Positions 16,970-25,757 are shown, numbered from the stretch's first letter. The stretch is 64,000 nucleotides of DNA from Nocardia bovistercoris (GCF_015674855.1 NZ_JADMLG010000003.1:62001-126000), one strand, 5' to 3'. Numbers and translations are program-made. Notes: a model not told the origin generated them from the sequence alone.

Positions 16970-17755
16970 CTACGGGGGCTGATTCGGTACGCCGGTGAAC
17001 AAGGGGGCAGTGGGACCCGCGGTCACCCAGCCACCGAGTTTGGTAGCGAGGTGCGGCGCGAACACGGCGCCGTAGAGCACATGCCCCACGAGCACGACCC
17101 CAACGATCGACAACAACGACGAGCGGAGCCTCGTGGTCGACTTCGCGTCGGCCCATACGTCGATGATGGTGCGGCCTTCGGGATCCGTGCGCCCGAGAAG
17201 GTAGGTGAAGACCATCATCTGCAGGCCCATGGCGAGTGCGTCGTAGAGCGGATACTGGTTCTTCGTGCCTTCCCAGAGCGCGAGCCCGGGGATCACGCGA
17301 CCGTAGTAGAAGACGCCGAGCCGGGCCCCCAGTATCGCATTGAAAAGGAACGCCCAGATGAAGCCGACGACGAGCCCCACCACGAGAAGAGTTGTGGGCC
17401 TGGGCCACTCGAATTTCGAGATCAGCAGTCGCCCGAGCGCGGCACCGAGGACGGCAGGTAGAACGAAGTAGGCGATGTACCCGGGCGGCACCGAGGACGG
17501 CAGTCCGTACCAGGTCATGTTCAACGGCCACCACGATGGCATCCGGGGGATGGCGGGCGCGAACTGCGCATAGACCGCCCAGTCGTAGGGCGCCTCGATC
17601 CACGAGAACGAGATCGCCGAGATGCACACGAGCAGTAGCGGATGCAGACGACGGCGCCGGTAACTGAGGTAGATGCCGATCGCGACGAACGCGAATCCTC
17701 CGACGTAAGCGAAGGCTATGGCCGCTCGGAGCAGCGGCGTCAACTCGCCGTTCAT
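16970..17755 (-). CDS. spirocyclase AveC-like membrane protein
   Basis: 261 residues with about six or seven hydrophobic segments (approximately 10-30, 38-55, 93-112, 122-142, 165-188 and 212-235). The stretch SWIEAPYDWAVYAQF at about 50-64, with P-x-W-W-P-L-N-M-T-W-Y-G following, is typical of the AveC-like family found in mycobacteria and Nocardia beside P450 genes. AveC itself takes part in spiroketal formation in avermectin biosynthesis; the role of these catabolic-cluster homologues is not established. Its start overlaps the stop of the 38-residue membrane gene (ATGA), so the pair is coupled, and both diverge from a TetR gene. Confidence 0.75.
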   Translation of the reverse strand: MNGELTPLLRAAIAFAYVGGFAFVAIGIYLSYRRRRLHPLLLVCISAISFSWIEAPYDWAVYAQFAPAIPRMPSWWPLNMTWYGLPSSVPPGYIAYFVLPAVLGAALGRLLISKFEWPRPTTLLVVGLVVGFIWAFLFNAILGARLGVFYYGRVIPGLALWEGTKNQYPLYDALAMGLQMMVFTYLLGRTDPEGRTIIDVWADAKSTTRLRSSLLSIVGVVLVGHVLYGAVFAPHLATKLGGWVTAGPTAPLFTGVPNQPP

Positions 17756-17868
17756 CGACCGTACTCTCGGTCTCGACCGCGACCCACCTCGGGGTCGTAG
17801 CGCAGCACCAAGTAGAAGATGATGCCGATCAATCCGAATAGCGTAGCCAGCATGATGAATGCCCCCAT
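17752..17868 (-). CDS. 38-residue single-pass membrane protein
   Basis: ATG at 17868 follows GGAAGGGGCACAGGC. Residues 2-24 (G-A-F-I-M-L-A-T-L-F-G-L-I-G-I-I-F-Y-L-V-L) form one transmembrane helix, followed by a charged tail D-P-E-V-G-R-G-R-D-R-E-Y. The stop overlaps the start of the AveC-like gene by ATGA. A frame extends upstream to 18042 but crosses the operator region and is not credible. The tight coupling suggests a small subunit or stabiliser of the AveC-like protein (inference). Confidence 0.7.
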   Translation of the reverse strand: MGAFIMLATLFGLIGIIFYLVLRYDPEVGRGRDREYGR

Positions 17869-17903
17869 GCCTGTGCCCCTTCCGATCCGAGTTGCGGACT
17901 TTT

Positions 17904-17947
17904 GGGTAGTGGCGACTATCTTATCGCTCAGATAGTGGAGACTATCT
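17904..17947. promoter_or_regulatory. tandem TetR operators between divergent genes
   Basis: AGATAGT-GGAG-ACTATCT at 17930-17947 is a perfect 7-bp inverted repeat with a 4-base centre. A second copy, GGGTAGT-GGCG-ACTATCT at 17904-17921, is identical in its right half and degenerate in its left, offset by 26 bases. Both lie between the small membrane-protein gene (17868, minus) and the TetR gene (18029, plus), the expected place for autoregulation and divergent control. Confidence 0.75.
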
Positions 17948-18028
17948 TGAAAATCGGTGAGCGCCAAGGGGTGCTCACGAAAGCGGACCACCGATACCCA
18001 CTTCCCCACCGATCGAACAGAGGCGAAG

Positions 18029-18649
18029 ATGCCGCATTCCACCCGCCGGCCCCGCGGCGCAGTGCGAGCACTGCTGCTCGAGGCGGCCCGCGCCCTCTTC
18101 GGCAGGCAGGACTACCGCAGCACCACCACACGTGAGATCGCCGACGCCGCAGGAGTCACCGAGGCGCTGCTCTTCCGGCACTTCGGCTCGAAGGCCGCAC
18201 TGTTCCGCGAAGCTCTCGTCCTTCCCTTCACGAGCTTCGTCGACGAGTTCAGCCGGACATGGCAGGCGGTGGTCCCCGAGAACACCGACGAGGAGGAGCT
18301 GGCCCACCACTTCGTCGGGCAGCTCTACGCCGTGTTCATCGAACACCGCGGTCTGGTCGCCACTCTGCTGTCCTCCGAGACACTGAACGAGGAAGAGATG
18401 GCGGAGGCAGGCATCGCCGATATCCGACAAGCGCTGGCGGTGCTCGCGGGGATCAGCGCCGAAGGCATGGATCTGCGGGGAATGCAGTCGACCCATCCCG
18501 ATCTCGCGGCACACTCCACGGTGGCGATGATCGTCGGGATGGCCGCCCTGCAGAACACGTACTTCGGAACCGAGCCACCGCCGCGAGAAGCGATCATCGA
18601 TGAGCTGACTCAGGCGGTTCTGCACGGCTTCCTGCATCGACACGGATGA
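18029..18649 (+). CDS. TetR-family transcriptional regulator
   Basis: 206 residues from ATG 18029 with GAGGCGAAG directly upstream; an upstream in-frame start at 17957 would run through the intergenic region. The N-terminal helix-turn-helix (about 10-57: A-L-F-G-R-Q-D-Y-R-S-T-T-T-R-E-I-A-D-A-A, then L-F-R-H-F-G-S-K-A-A-L-F-R-E) is a standard TetR DNA-binding domain; the rest is a ligand-binding helical domain. It probably represses itself and the divergent AveC-like pair through the tandem operators at 17904-17947. It converges on the aldehyde dehydrogenase gene. Confidence 0.92.
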   Translation: MPHSTRRPRGAVRALLLEAARALFGRQDYRSTTTREIADAAGVTEALLFRHFGSKAALFREALVLPFTSFVDEFSRTWQAVVPENTDEEELAHHFVGQLYAVFIEHRGLVATLLSSETLNEEEMAEAGIADIRQALAVLAGISAEGMDLRGMQSTHPDLAAHSTVAMIVGMAALQNTYFGTEPPPREAIIDELTQAVLHGFLHRHG

Positions 18650-18701
18650 CCACGGCGCAGGTCGGTGGTACGCGCGGGCAGATAGAGGACTGCCACGTCC
18701 G

Positions 18702-20189
18702 TCATTGCAAGGCCGGGTAGGCGACGGACTTGATCTCGGTGTATTGGTCGAATCCCGCGATACCGTTCTGTCGGCCGATTCCGCTGGACTTGTATCCGCC
18801 GAACGGTACGTCGGCGCCGTATCCGACCGTGCCGTTGAGGCCGATGAATCCGGCGCGAAGCCGTCGCCCGATGGCCAACGCGCGGTCCAGGGATGCCGAC
18901 ATCACGTTGCCCGCCAGTCCGTATCGGCTGTCGTTCGCGATGCGCACAGCGTCGTCGTCATCATCGTAGGGAATGACCGAGAGCACCGGTCCGAAGATCT
19001 CCTCTTGTGCGATCGTCATGGAATTCTCGACGTCGACGAACAGGGTTGGTTTGACCCAGAATCCGCGGTCGAAACCATCCGGTTGTTCCTTGCCTCCACA
19101 CAACAGTGTGGCGCCTTCATCGATGCCGGTCTGGATATATCCGAGTACACGGTCACGTTGCCCGGCCGAGATGACCGGGCCGCACAGGGTGCCCGGATTC
19201 TGGGGGTCGCCGGGGGCGACGCTGTTGTACATGGCTTCGAGGAGCGCGACCCCTTCGTCGTATCGAGAGCGGGGAAGCAGCATGCGTGTCGGATTGGCGC
19301 AGCCCTGACCGGCGTGCATGCACGGGGCGATACCGATGGCGCACGCGAGATTCAGATCCGCGTCGTCACAGACGATCGTCGCGGACTTCCCTCCGAGTTC
19401 GAGGAACAGGCGCTTCATGGTTGCCGCACCCTTCTCCATGATGCGACGCCCGACCGCGGTCGACCCGGTGAACGAGATCAGATCCACTTTCGGTGACAGG
19501 GTCAGTTCTTCGCCGACCAGGTGATCCGAGGCTGTCACGACATTGACCACGCCTGCGGGAATGTCGGTCTTTTCGGCGATCAGGCGTCCGAGACGAGTGG
19601 CGTTGAACGGGGTATCGGGTGCGGGCTTGAGCACGACCGTGTTCCCCGTCGCGAGAGCTTGCCCGAGTTTGTTGATGGCGATCTCGAAGGGAAAGTTCCA
19701 CGGGGTGATCGCGCCGACGACGCCGACCGGTTCGCGCAGGACCTTGCGGGTCGTCCGCACGCCTGTCAACGCCACGAACGTGTCGCCGAGATCGGTCTCC
19801 CATGCGTATTCGCCGATGAGTCGAGCCGGATACTTGAAGCCCTCGGCCAGTGGCGCGTCGAGCTGTGGTCCGTAGGTGATGGCGCGGGGGCAGCCGACCT
19901 CTCGAATCAACTCTTCGCGCAGTTGCTCCTTCTCGGACTCCACGGCGTCGTGCAGCTGTAGCAGGCATCGGCGCCGGAAATCGTGGTCGTTGGCCCACGA
20001 GGTGTGATCGAAGGCGCGGCGCGCCGCATCCACGGCATCGCGCATGTCATCGAGGGAAGCATCGCTCACCTCGCCGATGACTTGTTCGGTCGCGGGATTG
20101 ATATTCGCGAAGGTTCCGGCTCGCCCCTCGACGAGCCTGCCGTCGATGAGCATCCTCGACTCGAACGGAGCGTCGGTGTCGTCAGTCAT
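18702..20189 (-). CDS. aldehyde dehydrogenase (NAD(P)+)
   Basis: 495 residues from ATG 20189, which overlaps the last 8 bases of the upstream SDR gene. P-W-N-F-P at 163-167 (Asn165), FTGSTAVG at 240-247, LELGGKS at 263-269 (general base Glu264) and the catalytic Cys297 in GQGCANPTR are all in place; the C-terminal P-F-G-G-Y-K-x-S-G-I-G-R is intact. It oxidises aldehydes to acids, here probably a product of the P450/SDR steps encoded nearby. The overlap with the SDR implies one transcript: binding protein, 40-codon ORF, SDR, ALDH. Confidence 0.93.
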   Translation of the reverse strand: MTDDTDAPFESRMLIDGRLVEGRAGTFANINPATEQVIGEVSDASLDDMRDAVDAARRAFDHTSWANDHDFRRRCLLQLHDAVESEKEQLREELIREVGCPRAITYGPQLDAPLAEGFKYPARLIGEYAWETDLGDTFVALTGVRTTRKVLREPVGVVGAITPWNFPFEIAINKLGQALATGNTVVLKPAPDTPFNATRLGRLIAEKTDIPAGVVNVVTASDHLVGEELTLSPKVDLISFTGSTAVGRRIMEKGAATMKRLFLELGGKSATIVCDDADLNLACAIGIAPCMHAGQGCANPTRMLLPRSRYDEGVALLEAMYNSVAPGDPQNPGTLCGPVISAGQRDRVLGYIQTGIDEGATLLCGGKEQPDGFDRGFWVKPTLFVDVENSMTIAQEEIFGPVLSVIPYDDDDDAVRIANDSRYGLAGNVMSASLDRALAIGRRLRAGFIGLNGTVGYGADVPFGGYKSSGIGRQNGIAGFDQYTEIKSVAYPALQ

Positions 20190-21267
20190 GGATCGAACTC
20201 TCTTTGCGGCGGACAGCGTCCTCGGCGACGGAATCGGTCGGATCACCGGACGTCGAGGCGACCGGATCCGTGAGCGGGCTCGGCTGTTTCGGCGGACGAA
20301 TCTTCGTCGACCACAGACCGAGTCGCCGCAGCACAGGTTGCGGCAGCGCTTTCGCGATGACCGTCACGGCTCGCACCGTCCGGCTCGTGTGCGTGGCGTC
20401 GGGGCTCATGGACCGGAATTTCGGAAGTCCCATCGCGACCCGGACCACTTGATGCATCGTCGTGGTCGGCAGGATCTTGTTCGCCGCCACCAATGCCGCG
20501 GCGTCGAATCCGGCCGATCGCCGCGAGTACGGCGTGTTCCGCTCCAACGCGCGTGCGAGCAGCGCCGCGAACTTCTCGGGCGGCCGCGCGATCGTCATCG
20601 CGGCGCGGCCCCGGTGGTCGATACTGCGGTGATGGCGTCCGTAGGGGCCGTCGAAGTCGCGGAAGGTCGAGGTTCCTTCGTCCGTGATGATCTCGGTGTC
20701 GAAGACTCCGGCGACGATCACCTGGACCCCGAGACCGTACGGGGCGATCTCGCCCGCCAACGACTCACCCCATCGTTCCAACGCGGCCTTCGCCGCGGAA
20801 TACGCTGAAATGGAGGGCATTCCACGTACGCCGCCCGCGCTGGAGATGAGCACGATCCGCCCCCGTCCCGCCGCGCGCATCCCCGGCAACAGATCCTTCG
20901 TCAAGGCGACCGGACCGAACAGGTGCGTGGCGAACATCTGCTGCCACAGCGCCATCGGCGTCTCCTCGACCGCACCCGCGGCCGCGATACCGGCGTTGTG
21001 CACCACCGCGTATGGAGCGCCGATCAGGCGGATCACCGTAGCGGCCGCCGCGGCAACCGATTCCGGATCGCAGAGGTCAAGTTCTACTCCGAGCAAGCGA
21101 GGGTCGTCCGCCGCGGCGCCCGTGGCCTCACGCAGTGTGGCCATCCCCTTGTCCGGTGCACGCATGGCCGCGATCACCTGCCAACCGCGTGCGTACAGAT
21201 ACGTCGCCGCTGCCAGGCCTAGTCCGCGGGATGCTCCGGTGATGAGGACGCTTCTGGTTTCGCTCAT
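20182..21267 (-). CDS. short-chain dehydrogenase/reductase with C-terminal extension
   Basis: 361 residues. A Rossmann start LITGASRGLGLA at 8-19, V-H-N-A-G-I near 90, an S-S-A-G-G strand near 142, and YSAAK near 155-159 give the classical SDR catalytic set. About 90 residues beyond the usual SDR end (roughly 270-361) form an extension rich in basic and proline residues. The ATG overlaps the stop of the 40-codon ORF (ATGA at 21264-21267), and the 3' end overlaps the aldehyde dehydrogenase start. It probably interconverts an alcohol and a ketone or aldehyde feeding the ALDH; the substrate is not known. Confidence 0.9.
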   Translation of the reverse strand: MSETRSVLITGASRGLGLAAATYLYARGWQVIAAMRAPDKGMATLREATGAAADDPRLLGVELDLCDPESVAAAAATVIRLIGAPYAVVHNAGIAAAGAVEETPMALWQQMFATHLFGPVALTKDLLPGMRAAGRGRIVLISSAGGVRGMPSISAYSAAKAALERWGESLAGEIAPYGLGVQVIVAGVFDTEIITDEGTSTFRDFDGPYGRHHRSIDHRGRAAMTIARPPEKFAALLARALERNTPYSRRSAGFDAAALVAANKILPTTTMHQVVRVAMGLPKFRSMSPDATHTSRTVRAVTVIAKALPQPVLRRLGLWSTKIRPPKQPSPLTDPVASTSGDPTDSVAEDAVRRKESSIHD

Positions 21268-21386
21268 CGCATCGCTCCCGCGAGTTGGTTGTCGGGGTGA
21301 CCGATGCAGCTCCGCCTCATCGGAACAGCGCTGTCGTTCGTCCCTCCTGCGGCGACTTCGGGCACGATCAGCCTCTGTGATTTCAT
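21264..21386 (-). CDS. 40-codon coupled ORF of unknown function
   Basis: The ATG at 21386 overlaps the TGA of the binding-protein gene, and its own TGA overlaps the ATG of the SDR gene, so it fills the gap with ATGA junctions on both sides. AGAGGA lies six bases before the start. The 40-residue product (starts MKSQRLIVPEVAAGG, ends NQLAGAMR) is mixed polar with one cysteine and no recognisable domain. It may encode a small protein or serve only to carry ribosomes from one gene to the next. Evidence is positional, not homology-based. Confidence 0.45.
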   Translation of the reverse strand: MKSQRLIVPEVAAGGTNDSAVPMRRSCIGHPDNQLAGAMR

Positions 21387-22501
21387 GCCCGGTCCTCTCC
21401 GAAGCGATCGACCAGGTGAGAATTCACACCGTCGGGATCGAGTGAGCGCGCCACCAGGTATCCCGCACCCATCCATGCCCGTCTCGTCCACTTGCCCAAC
21501 GACACACGTGTACCCGGTGCGCCCGAGGCCGCGGGCATCATCTTGATGCGCTCGAGCGCTTCCTTGACGCCACGCGGACTCAGCGGATGCGCGTCGGCGA
21601 ATGCCCGCAGCAGCGTTTGAGCGACGTCGTGGTTCACCATCGGGACGCAGTATTCCGGTCGGCGACCGTATCGCTTCTCGTAGCGATCGAGATACGCCTG
21701 CCCGACCGTATTCGCTTCGTCGTACTGATCGATGCCGATCCAGCCGGTGAACGCCTTCCACATGACGGGATTGATCCAGGCATTCTGGAAGGCGGTGCTG
21801 GTGTACCGTGGCGGATCCCAATCCAATTCTTGTAGAGCGGGATTGATGAAGACGATGCCGAATCCGAAACCACAGTGCACGATCGCCTCCGGCGCGGCGC
21901 GGTGCAAGGTCTCGACGGCTTCGCCGATGTCCTGCGCGGTCTGGGCGATCGCCGCCTCGGCCACGATTCGGATACCTTTCGCCGCGCACGCGCGATGGAA
22001 GTTCCGAAGGTAGCTCTCGCCGATCAGCGACCGCTCGACGAGAACTCCGACCGTCGTGTGCCCGGCTTCGGCGAGCAGATCCGCCCAGAAGATGGGCTCA
22101 TCGGTCATCGAGCCCTGGGGAAAGGAGAAGGTCCACTCCCCCAGCCAGTCGTCCGTGCCGGTGACCGAGATCGCGGGAACCTGGAAGCGCTGCTCGACAG
22201 CCTCTTTCGTCGCGACGCAATTGTCGGTGATGTTGGGACCGAAGACCAGCAGACAGCCCTCGTCGACCAACTCGCCGAAGGCGTCGATCACCGCCTTCAC
22301 CGAACCCTTGGGCAGCCCCTCGACCTCCTTGTACACGATCTCCACCGGCCGGTCGATGACCCCCGCTTGCCGCCCTTCCTCGAACACCAGCTCGAACGGG
22401 CGCGACAGGTCGTCCAGCATCTCCTTCGGGTATCCCTCGGGCAACCGGAAATCCATGAGATAGCCGACTTTTATCGGATGTGCAGTGCTTTCGTAGGACA
22501 T
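21383..22501 (-). CDS. solute-binding (LivK-like) protein without signal peptide
   Basis: 372 residues from ATG 22501 with AGAAGG four bases upstream; a frame from 22594 would run through the promoter. I-K-V-G-Y-L-M-D-F near 10-18, V-F-G-P-N-I near 87-92, and later V-G-V-L-V and Y-x-S-T-A-F segments match type I periplasmic binding folds of the branched-chain amino acid transporter class. There is no signal peptide or lipobox, so it should be cytoplasmic, and no permease or ATPase is nearby. It could be a ligand carrier or sensor. Promoter plus regulon box lie immediately upstream. Confidence 0.75.
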   Translation of the reverse strand: MSYESTAHPIKVGYLMDFRLPEGYPKEMLDDLSRPFELVFEEGRQAGVIDRPVEIVYKEVEGLPKGSVKAVIDAFGELVDEGCLLVFGPNITDNCVATKEAVEQRFQVPAISVTGTDDWLGEWTFSFPQGSMTDEPIFWADLLAEAGHTTVGVLVERSLIGESYLRNFHRACAAKGIRIVAEAAIAQTAQDIGEAVETLHRAAPEAIVHCGFGFGIVFINPALQELDWDPPRYTSTAFQNAWINPVMWKAFTGWIGIDQYDEANTVGQAYLDRYEKRYGRRPEYCVPMVNHDVAQTLLRAFADAHPLSPRGVKEALERIKMMPAASGAPGTRVSLGKWTRRAWMGAGYLVARSLDPDGVNSHLVDRFGEDRA

Positions 22502-22546
22502 GACACCTTCTGACGACTCCCTACTCGCAGCGGTTCCCACGAGCAA

Positions 22547-22594
22547 ACCGAATTTTTGTTCACAAATGTATAGACTGCCGCGCGTCATAGTCAA
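22547..22594 (-). promoter_or_regulatory. promoter and regulon box, copy 2 (binding protein)
   Basis: On the minus strand TTGACT (22594-22589) is 16 bases from TATACA (22572-22567), a near-ideal sigma-70-type promoter. The box TGAACAAAAATTCGGT (22562-22547) follows four bases after the -10, over the expected start site, where a repressor would block transcription. It lies 46 bases before the start codon. Confidence 0.7.
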
Positions 22595-22935
22595 TCACTT
22601 CGTCATCCCCACCCGACTCGACCGCACCTGTCGCGCGACAACGCGCCGAAGCCGGAACCTCCGCGGCACAGCCTCGACACGAAGCAGGACACGCGCGCGA
22701 TCCTTGTCTCGTCGCGATCAGCGGCCCAGAGATATTCCGAGGTAACACCGCTATTCAGTGCCGAATCACCGCCATACGTCGACTCCGAGCGGCGAGGTCG
22801 AGCCGAACCGTGAACCGACCCCGCGTCGATCAGCGTCGAGGACACGCCACCAACCGGCCTCGAGCGAGCGAGTACGCCGATCGCCGCGGGCGCCGCCGGG
22901 CACAGCACATCCGACCGCAACCGCCACACACATGT
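22595..22935. other. gene-free part of a divergent intergenic region
   Basis: Part of the 553-base gap between the binding-protein gene (minus) and the amidohydrolase gene (plus). Only short arginine-rich frames occur here, without ribosome-binding sites or families. No repeat or hairpin of note was seen. The control elements sit at its two ends. Confidence 0.5.
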
Positions 22936-22984
22936 TTGACCAAATTTCTGCTCCAAAGTATGGTATGCCCGGACACCAAGTCAA
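22936..22984. promoter_or_regulatory. overlapping divergent promoters with regulon box, copy 3
   Basis: Plus strand: TTGACC (22936-22941), 17 bases, TATGGT (22959-22964), pointing at the amidohydrolase 90 bases away. Minus strand: TTGACT (22984-22979), 17 bases, ATACTT (22961-22956). The box GGAGCAGAAATTTGGT (minus reading, 22954-22939) fills the spacer of the plus-strand promoter and follows the -10 of the minus-strand one, so a single bound protein could control both. Confidence 0.6.
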
Positions 22985-23054
22985 TCGCCGGAGACGAATC
23001 GCGTTTTCTTGCGCTGATCAACGAGTTTCGGTCTCCCGCGCCTAGGAGCGCCGC

Positions 23055-24338
23055 ATGGACATGAACGATTTCATCCTGGTCTCGGTCGACGACCATCTCG
23101 TCGAACCCCCGGACATGTTCGCCGATCACATCCCCGCCAAATACAAGGACGACGTGCCCAAGTTGATCCAGCGCGTCGATGGAACGGACGCGTGGGTGTT
23201 CGAGGGTCAGGAGGCCACCAATGTCGGCCTGAACGCGGTCGCCGGACGGCCGCCGGACGAGTACGGCGCCGAACCGACGAAGCTGGCCGAGATCCGCGAA
23301 GGCTGCTACGACATCCACGAGCGAATTCGCGACATGAACGCCAACGGCGTGCTCGCCGCGATGAACTTCCCCTCCTATCCGCAGTTCTGCGGCCAGTATT
23401 TCGCCCGCGCCAAGGACAAGGATCTCGGCCTCGCGGTTCTGCGTGCCTACAACGACTGGCATATCGATGAGTGGGCGGGCACCTACCCCGGACGCATGAT
23501 CCCCATCTCCCTCCCCCCGATCTGGGACCCGAACCTGATGGCCGAGGAAGTCCGACGGGTCGCCGCGAAAGGCTGCCACTCGGTGACCTTCTCCGAGAAC
23601 CCGACCAAACTCGACTATCCCTCGCTGCACGACCCGCACTGGGACCCCTTCTGGCAAGCATGCAGCGACACCGACACCGTCGTCTGCCTGCACATCGGCT
23701 CGTCCTCGTCGGTCGTGATCACCTCGCTCGACGCGCCGGTGGACACCATGATCACCCTGCAACCGATGAGCATCGTGCAAGCCGCGGCCGATCTCGTGTG
23801 GTCGCCGGTGCTGCGCAGATTCCCCGACCTCACCTTCGCCCTCAGCGAAGGCGGCATCGGCTGGATCCCCTATTTCCTCGAACGCATCGACCGCGTCTAC
23901 ACCATGCACCGCGCCTGGACTCACCAGGACTTCAAAGGCAAGCTCCCCAGCGAGGTATTCCTCGACCGCATCGTCACCTGCTTCATCGATGACGGATTCG
24001 GCATCGAATGCCGAGACAAACTCAACCTCGACATGGTCACCTGGGAATGCGATTATCCGCACTCCGACTCCACGTGGCCGGTCGCCCCGGAAACGCTCGA
24101 CCGGCATTTCCAAGGCGTTTCCGACCACGACATCAACCGGATCACCCACCAGAACGCACTGCGCCTGTTCTCCTTCGATCCCTTCACCCACATCCCGAAG
24201 GAACACGCGACAGTTGGCGCACTACGCGCCCTCGCCAAGAACGTGGATCTCGGATACCGCTCGTCCGAACGCCTCCGAAAAACCGGAACCGAGACCGTGA
24301 CCGTACTCGACCTCGCGGCCGAACTGCCCACCACATGA
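23055..24338 (+). CDS. amidohydrolase family protein (Amidohydro_2 type)
   Basis: 427 residues from ATG 23055 after AGGAG. The TIM-barrel metallohydrolase pattern is seen in V-D-D-H-L-V-E-P-P near 11-19, a central H-I-G near 215, and E-C-D-Y-P-H-S-D near 339-346, which carries the late Asp and His ligands. Members of this ACMSD-like family hydrolyse or decarboxylate cyclic compounds; in actinobacterial steroid and terpenoid clusters similar proteins are frequent, with unknown reactions. It is monocistronic here, with its own regulon-box promoter at 22936-22984. Confidence 0.85.
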   Translation: MDMNDFILVSVDDHLVEPPDMFADHIPAKYKDDVPKLIQRVDGTDAWVFEGQEATNVGLNAVAGRPPDEYGAEPTKLAEIREGCYDIHERIRDMNANGVLAAMNFPSYPQFCGQYFARAKDKDLGLAVLRAYNDWHIDEWAGTYPGRMIPISLPPIWDPNLMAEEVRRVAAKGCHSVTFSENPTKLDYPSLHDPHWDPFWQACSDTDTVVCLHIGSSSSVVITSLDAPVDTMITLQPMSIVQAAADLVWSPVLRRFPDLTFALSEGGIGWIPYFLERIDRVYTMHRAWTHQDFKGKLPSEVFLDRIVTCFIDDGFGIECRDKLNLDMVTWECDYPHSDSTWPVAPETLDRHFQGVSDHDINRITHQNALRLFSFDPFTHIPKEHATVGALRALAKNVDLGYRSSERLRKTGTETVTVLDLAAELPTT

Positions 24339-24606
24339 ACGTCCACTTCGTACGGGCTCCCGCAGGCGATCAGACCTGACATAGAGCCCGTGACGGTCAC
24401 CGCTGACGAATAGGACTTCGGTCGAGAGGAGCGAGATGCCCGGCGGTGACCAGGCTGGTTGTCGGCCCGTTCGACCGTTCCGCCGTCAGCCGCAGGTGTG
24501 CCGACGCCTGGCGCGGACGCTCCCCGATGTCCCGCATCGACATCGGGGGCGAACCTGGCCTCGGTGCGGCGCGAGCCCTCCGAGGACGTAGCAGTTTTCC
24601 GCGTGA

Positions 24607-25467
24607 TCAGAGGTGGAAGTCGTACCACCGCAGGTAGCCGCCGGCGTCGACGCGCATCTGCATCCCGGTCACATATCGAGATTCGTCCGACGCCAGGAAG
24701 ACCACGACCTCGCTGATGTCCTCGGGCTCCACGTAGGGAATCGGCATCACCTGCTGCACAGGGAAAGCCACCTCCACCTCTTCCCTGGTCGGATTCTCCA
24801 GATCCGGCCGGAACGCCTTGTACATCGGCTCGCTGTGCAACATCGGCGTGTTGCAGTTGGTCGGATGGATCACATTGGCGCGGATCTTGCTCGGTCCGAA
24901 TTGGGCAGCCAACTCGTGGACATACTGCGACAGCATCCGCTTGGACAACGCATAGGCGATACCGCCCGGATCGGTGCCCGGATTGTCGAGTTGCTTGGTG
25001 TTCATCAGACCCGCGGTCGATCCGGTAGCGATGATCGAAGCGCCTTCCTGCAAATGGGGAAGAGAGACCTGGATCGCGTTGATCGTGCCGACGAGGTTGG
25101 TGGAGATCGTGTCACACCACGCCTGACGCTTCGGTTCACCGGCCATACCCGCGATACCGGCTTGGGCGACCACGATATCCAGTCCACCGAATTCCGCGAT
25201 ACCCGCCAGAACCGCTTCCTCCAACGCCGCGGCGTCACGGACATCGGCCTGTCTGGTCAACACCTGTTGCCCTGCCTTCCGGACCAGTCGAGCGGTCTCC
25301 GCCAGATCATCGGGCGTTGCGAGAGAGTAGCCGAGACTCTCGACATCGCGACACAGGTCGACAGCGATGATGTCGGCCCCTTCCTCGGCCAAGCGCACCG
25401 CGTGGCTGCGGCCTTGTCCCCGCGCCGCTCCGGTGATGAAAGCGACCTTTCCTGACACACGCCCCAT
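24607..25467 (-). CDS. mycofactocin-coupled SDR family oxidoreductase
   Basis: 286 residues from ATG 25467, giving the N-terminus MGRVSGKVAFITGAARGQG that aligns with the second such SDR at 35235. The G-A-A-R-G-Q-G-R-S-H-A glycine loop and E-G-A-D-I-I-A-V-D-L are the signature of SDRs that keep NAD bound and pass electrons to mycofactocin. Catalytic Y-x-x-x-K is seen in YALSK near 197-201. It would oxidise an alcohol. No mycofactocin biosynthesis genes are in the window. An ATG at 25476 is a possible start but sits one base from its ribosome-binding site. Promoter with regulon box upstream at 25637-25683. Confidence 0.9.
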   Translation of the reverse strand: MGRVSGKVAFITGAARGQGRSHAVRLAEEGADIIAVDLCRDVESLGYSLATPDDLAETARLVRKAGQQVLTRQADVRDAAALEEAVLAGIAEFGGLDIVVAQAGIAGMAGEPKRQAWCDTISTNLVGTINAIQVSLPHLQEGASIIATGSTAGLMNTKQLDNPGTDPGGIAYALSKRMLSQYVHELAAQFGPSKIRANVIHPTNCNTPMLHSEPMYKAFRPDLENPTREEVEVAFPVQQVMPIPYVEPEDISEVVVFLASDESRYVTGMQMRVDAGGYLRWYDFHL

Positions 25468-25636
25468 CTTCTTCATACCTTTCGCTGGGTTCGACCGTTC
25501 GGCCGCGACCGACGCACCGCCGGAATCCGATCGTTGTCGTGAACCGATCCGCCCCCGCACTCCGTCCGGGGCAATCGCAAGGAAGCTTCGACGTTTTCGC
25601 TTCGGCCTACGCTTCGGCGGGTACCCTACCTTACGA

Positions 25637-25683
25637 AACGAATATTCGGTTCACAAGTGTTCGGCACCATCCGCCTGCGACAA
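25637..25683 (-). promoter_or_regulatory. promoter and regulon box, copy 5 (SDR)
   Basis: Minus strand: TTGTCG (25683-25678), 17 bases, ACACTT (25660-25655), then TGAACCGAATATTCGTT (25653-25637), a one-base-longer variant of the regulon box containing the palindrome CGAATATTCG. It lies 170 bases before the SDR start in the 485-base divergent gap 25468-25952, which contains no gene. Confidence 0.55.
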
Positions 25684-25757
25684 CCCGCTCCGCGTTCGCG
25701 CTGGCCCATTGACTGTTTCGTCGACGAAAACCACTCTCGCACGATCATTTTCAAGTG

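Noticed and set aside
24339..24606. 50-codon frame at about 24436 with GAGAGG upstream
   Set aside because: The product is Arg/Pro rich with no family and lies in a 268-base gap between convergent genes; insufficient support.
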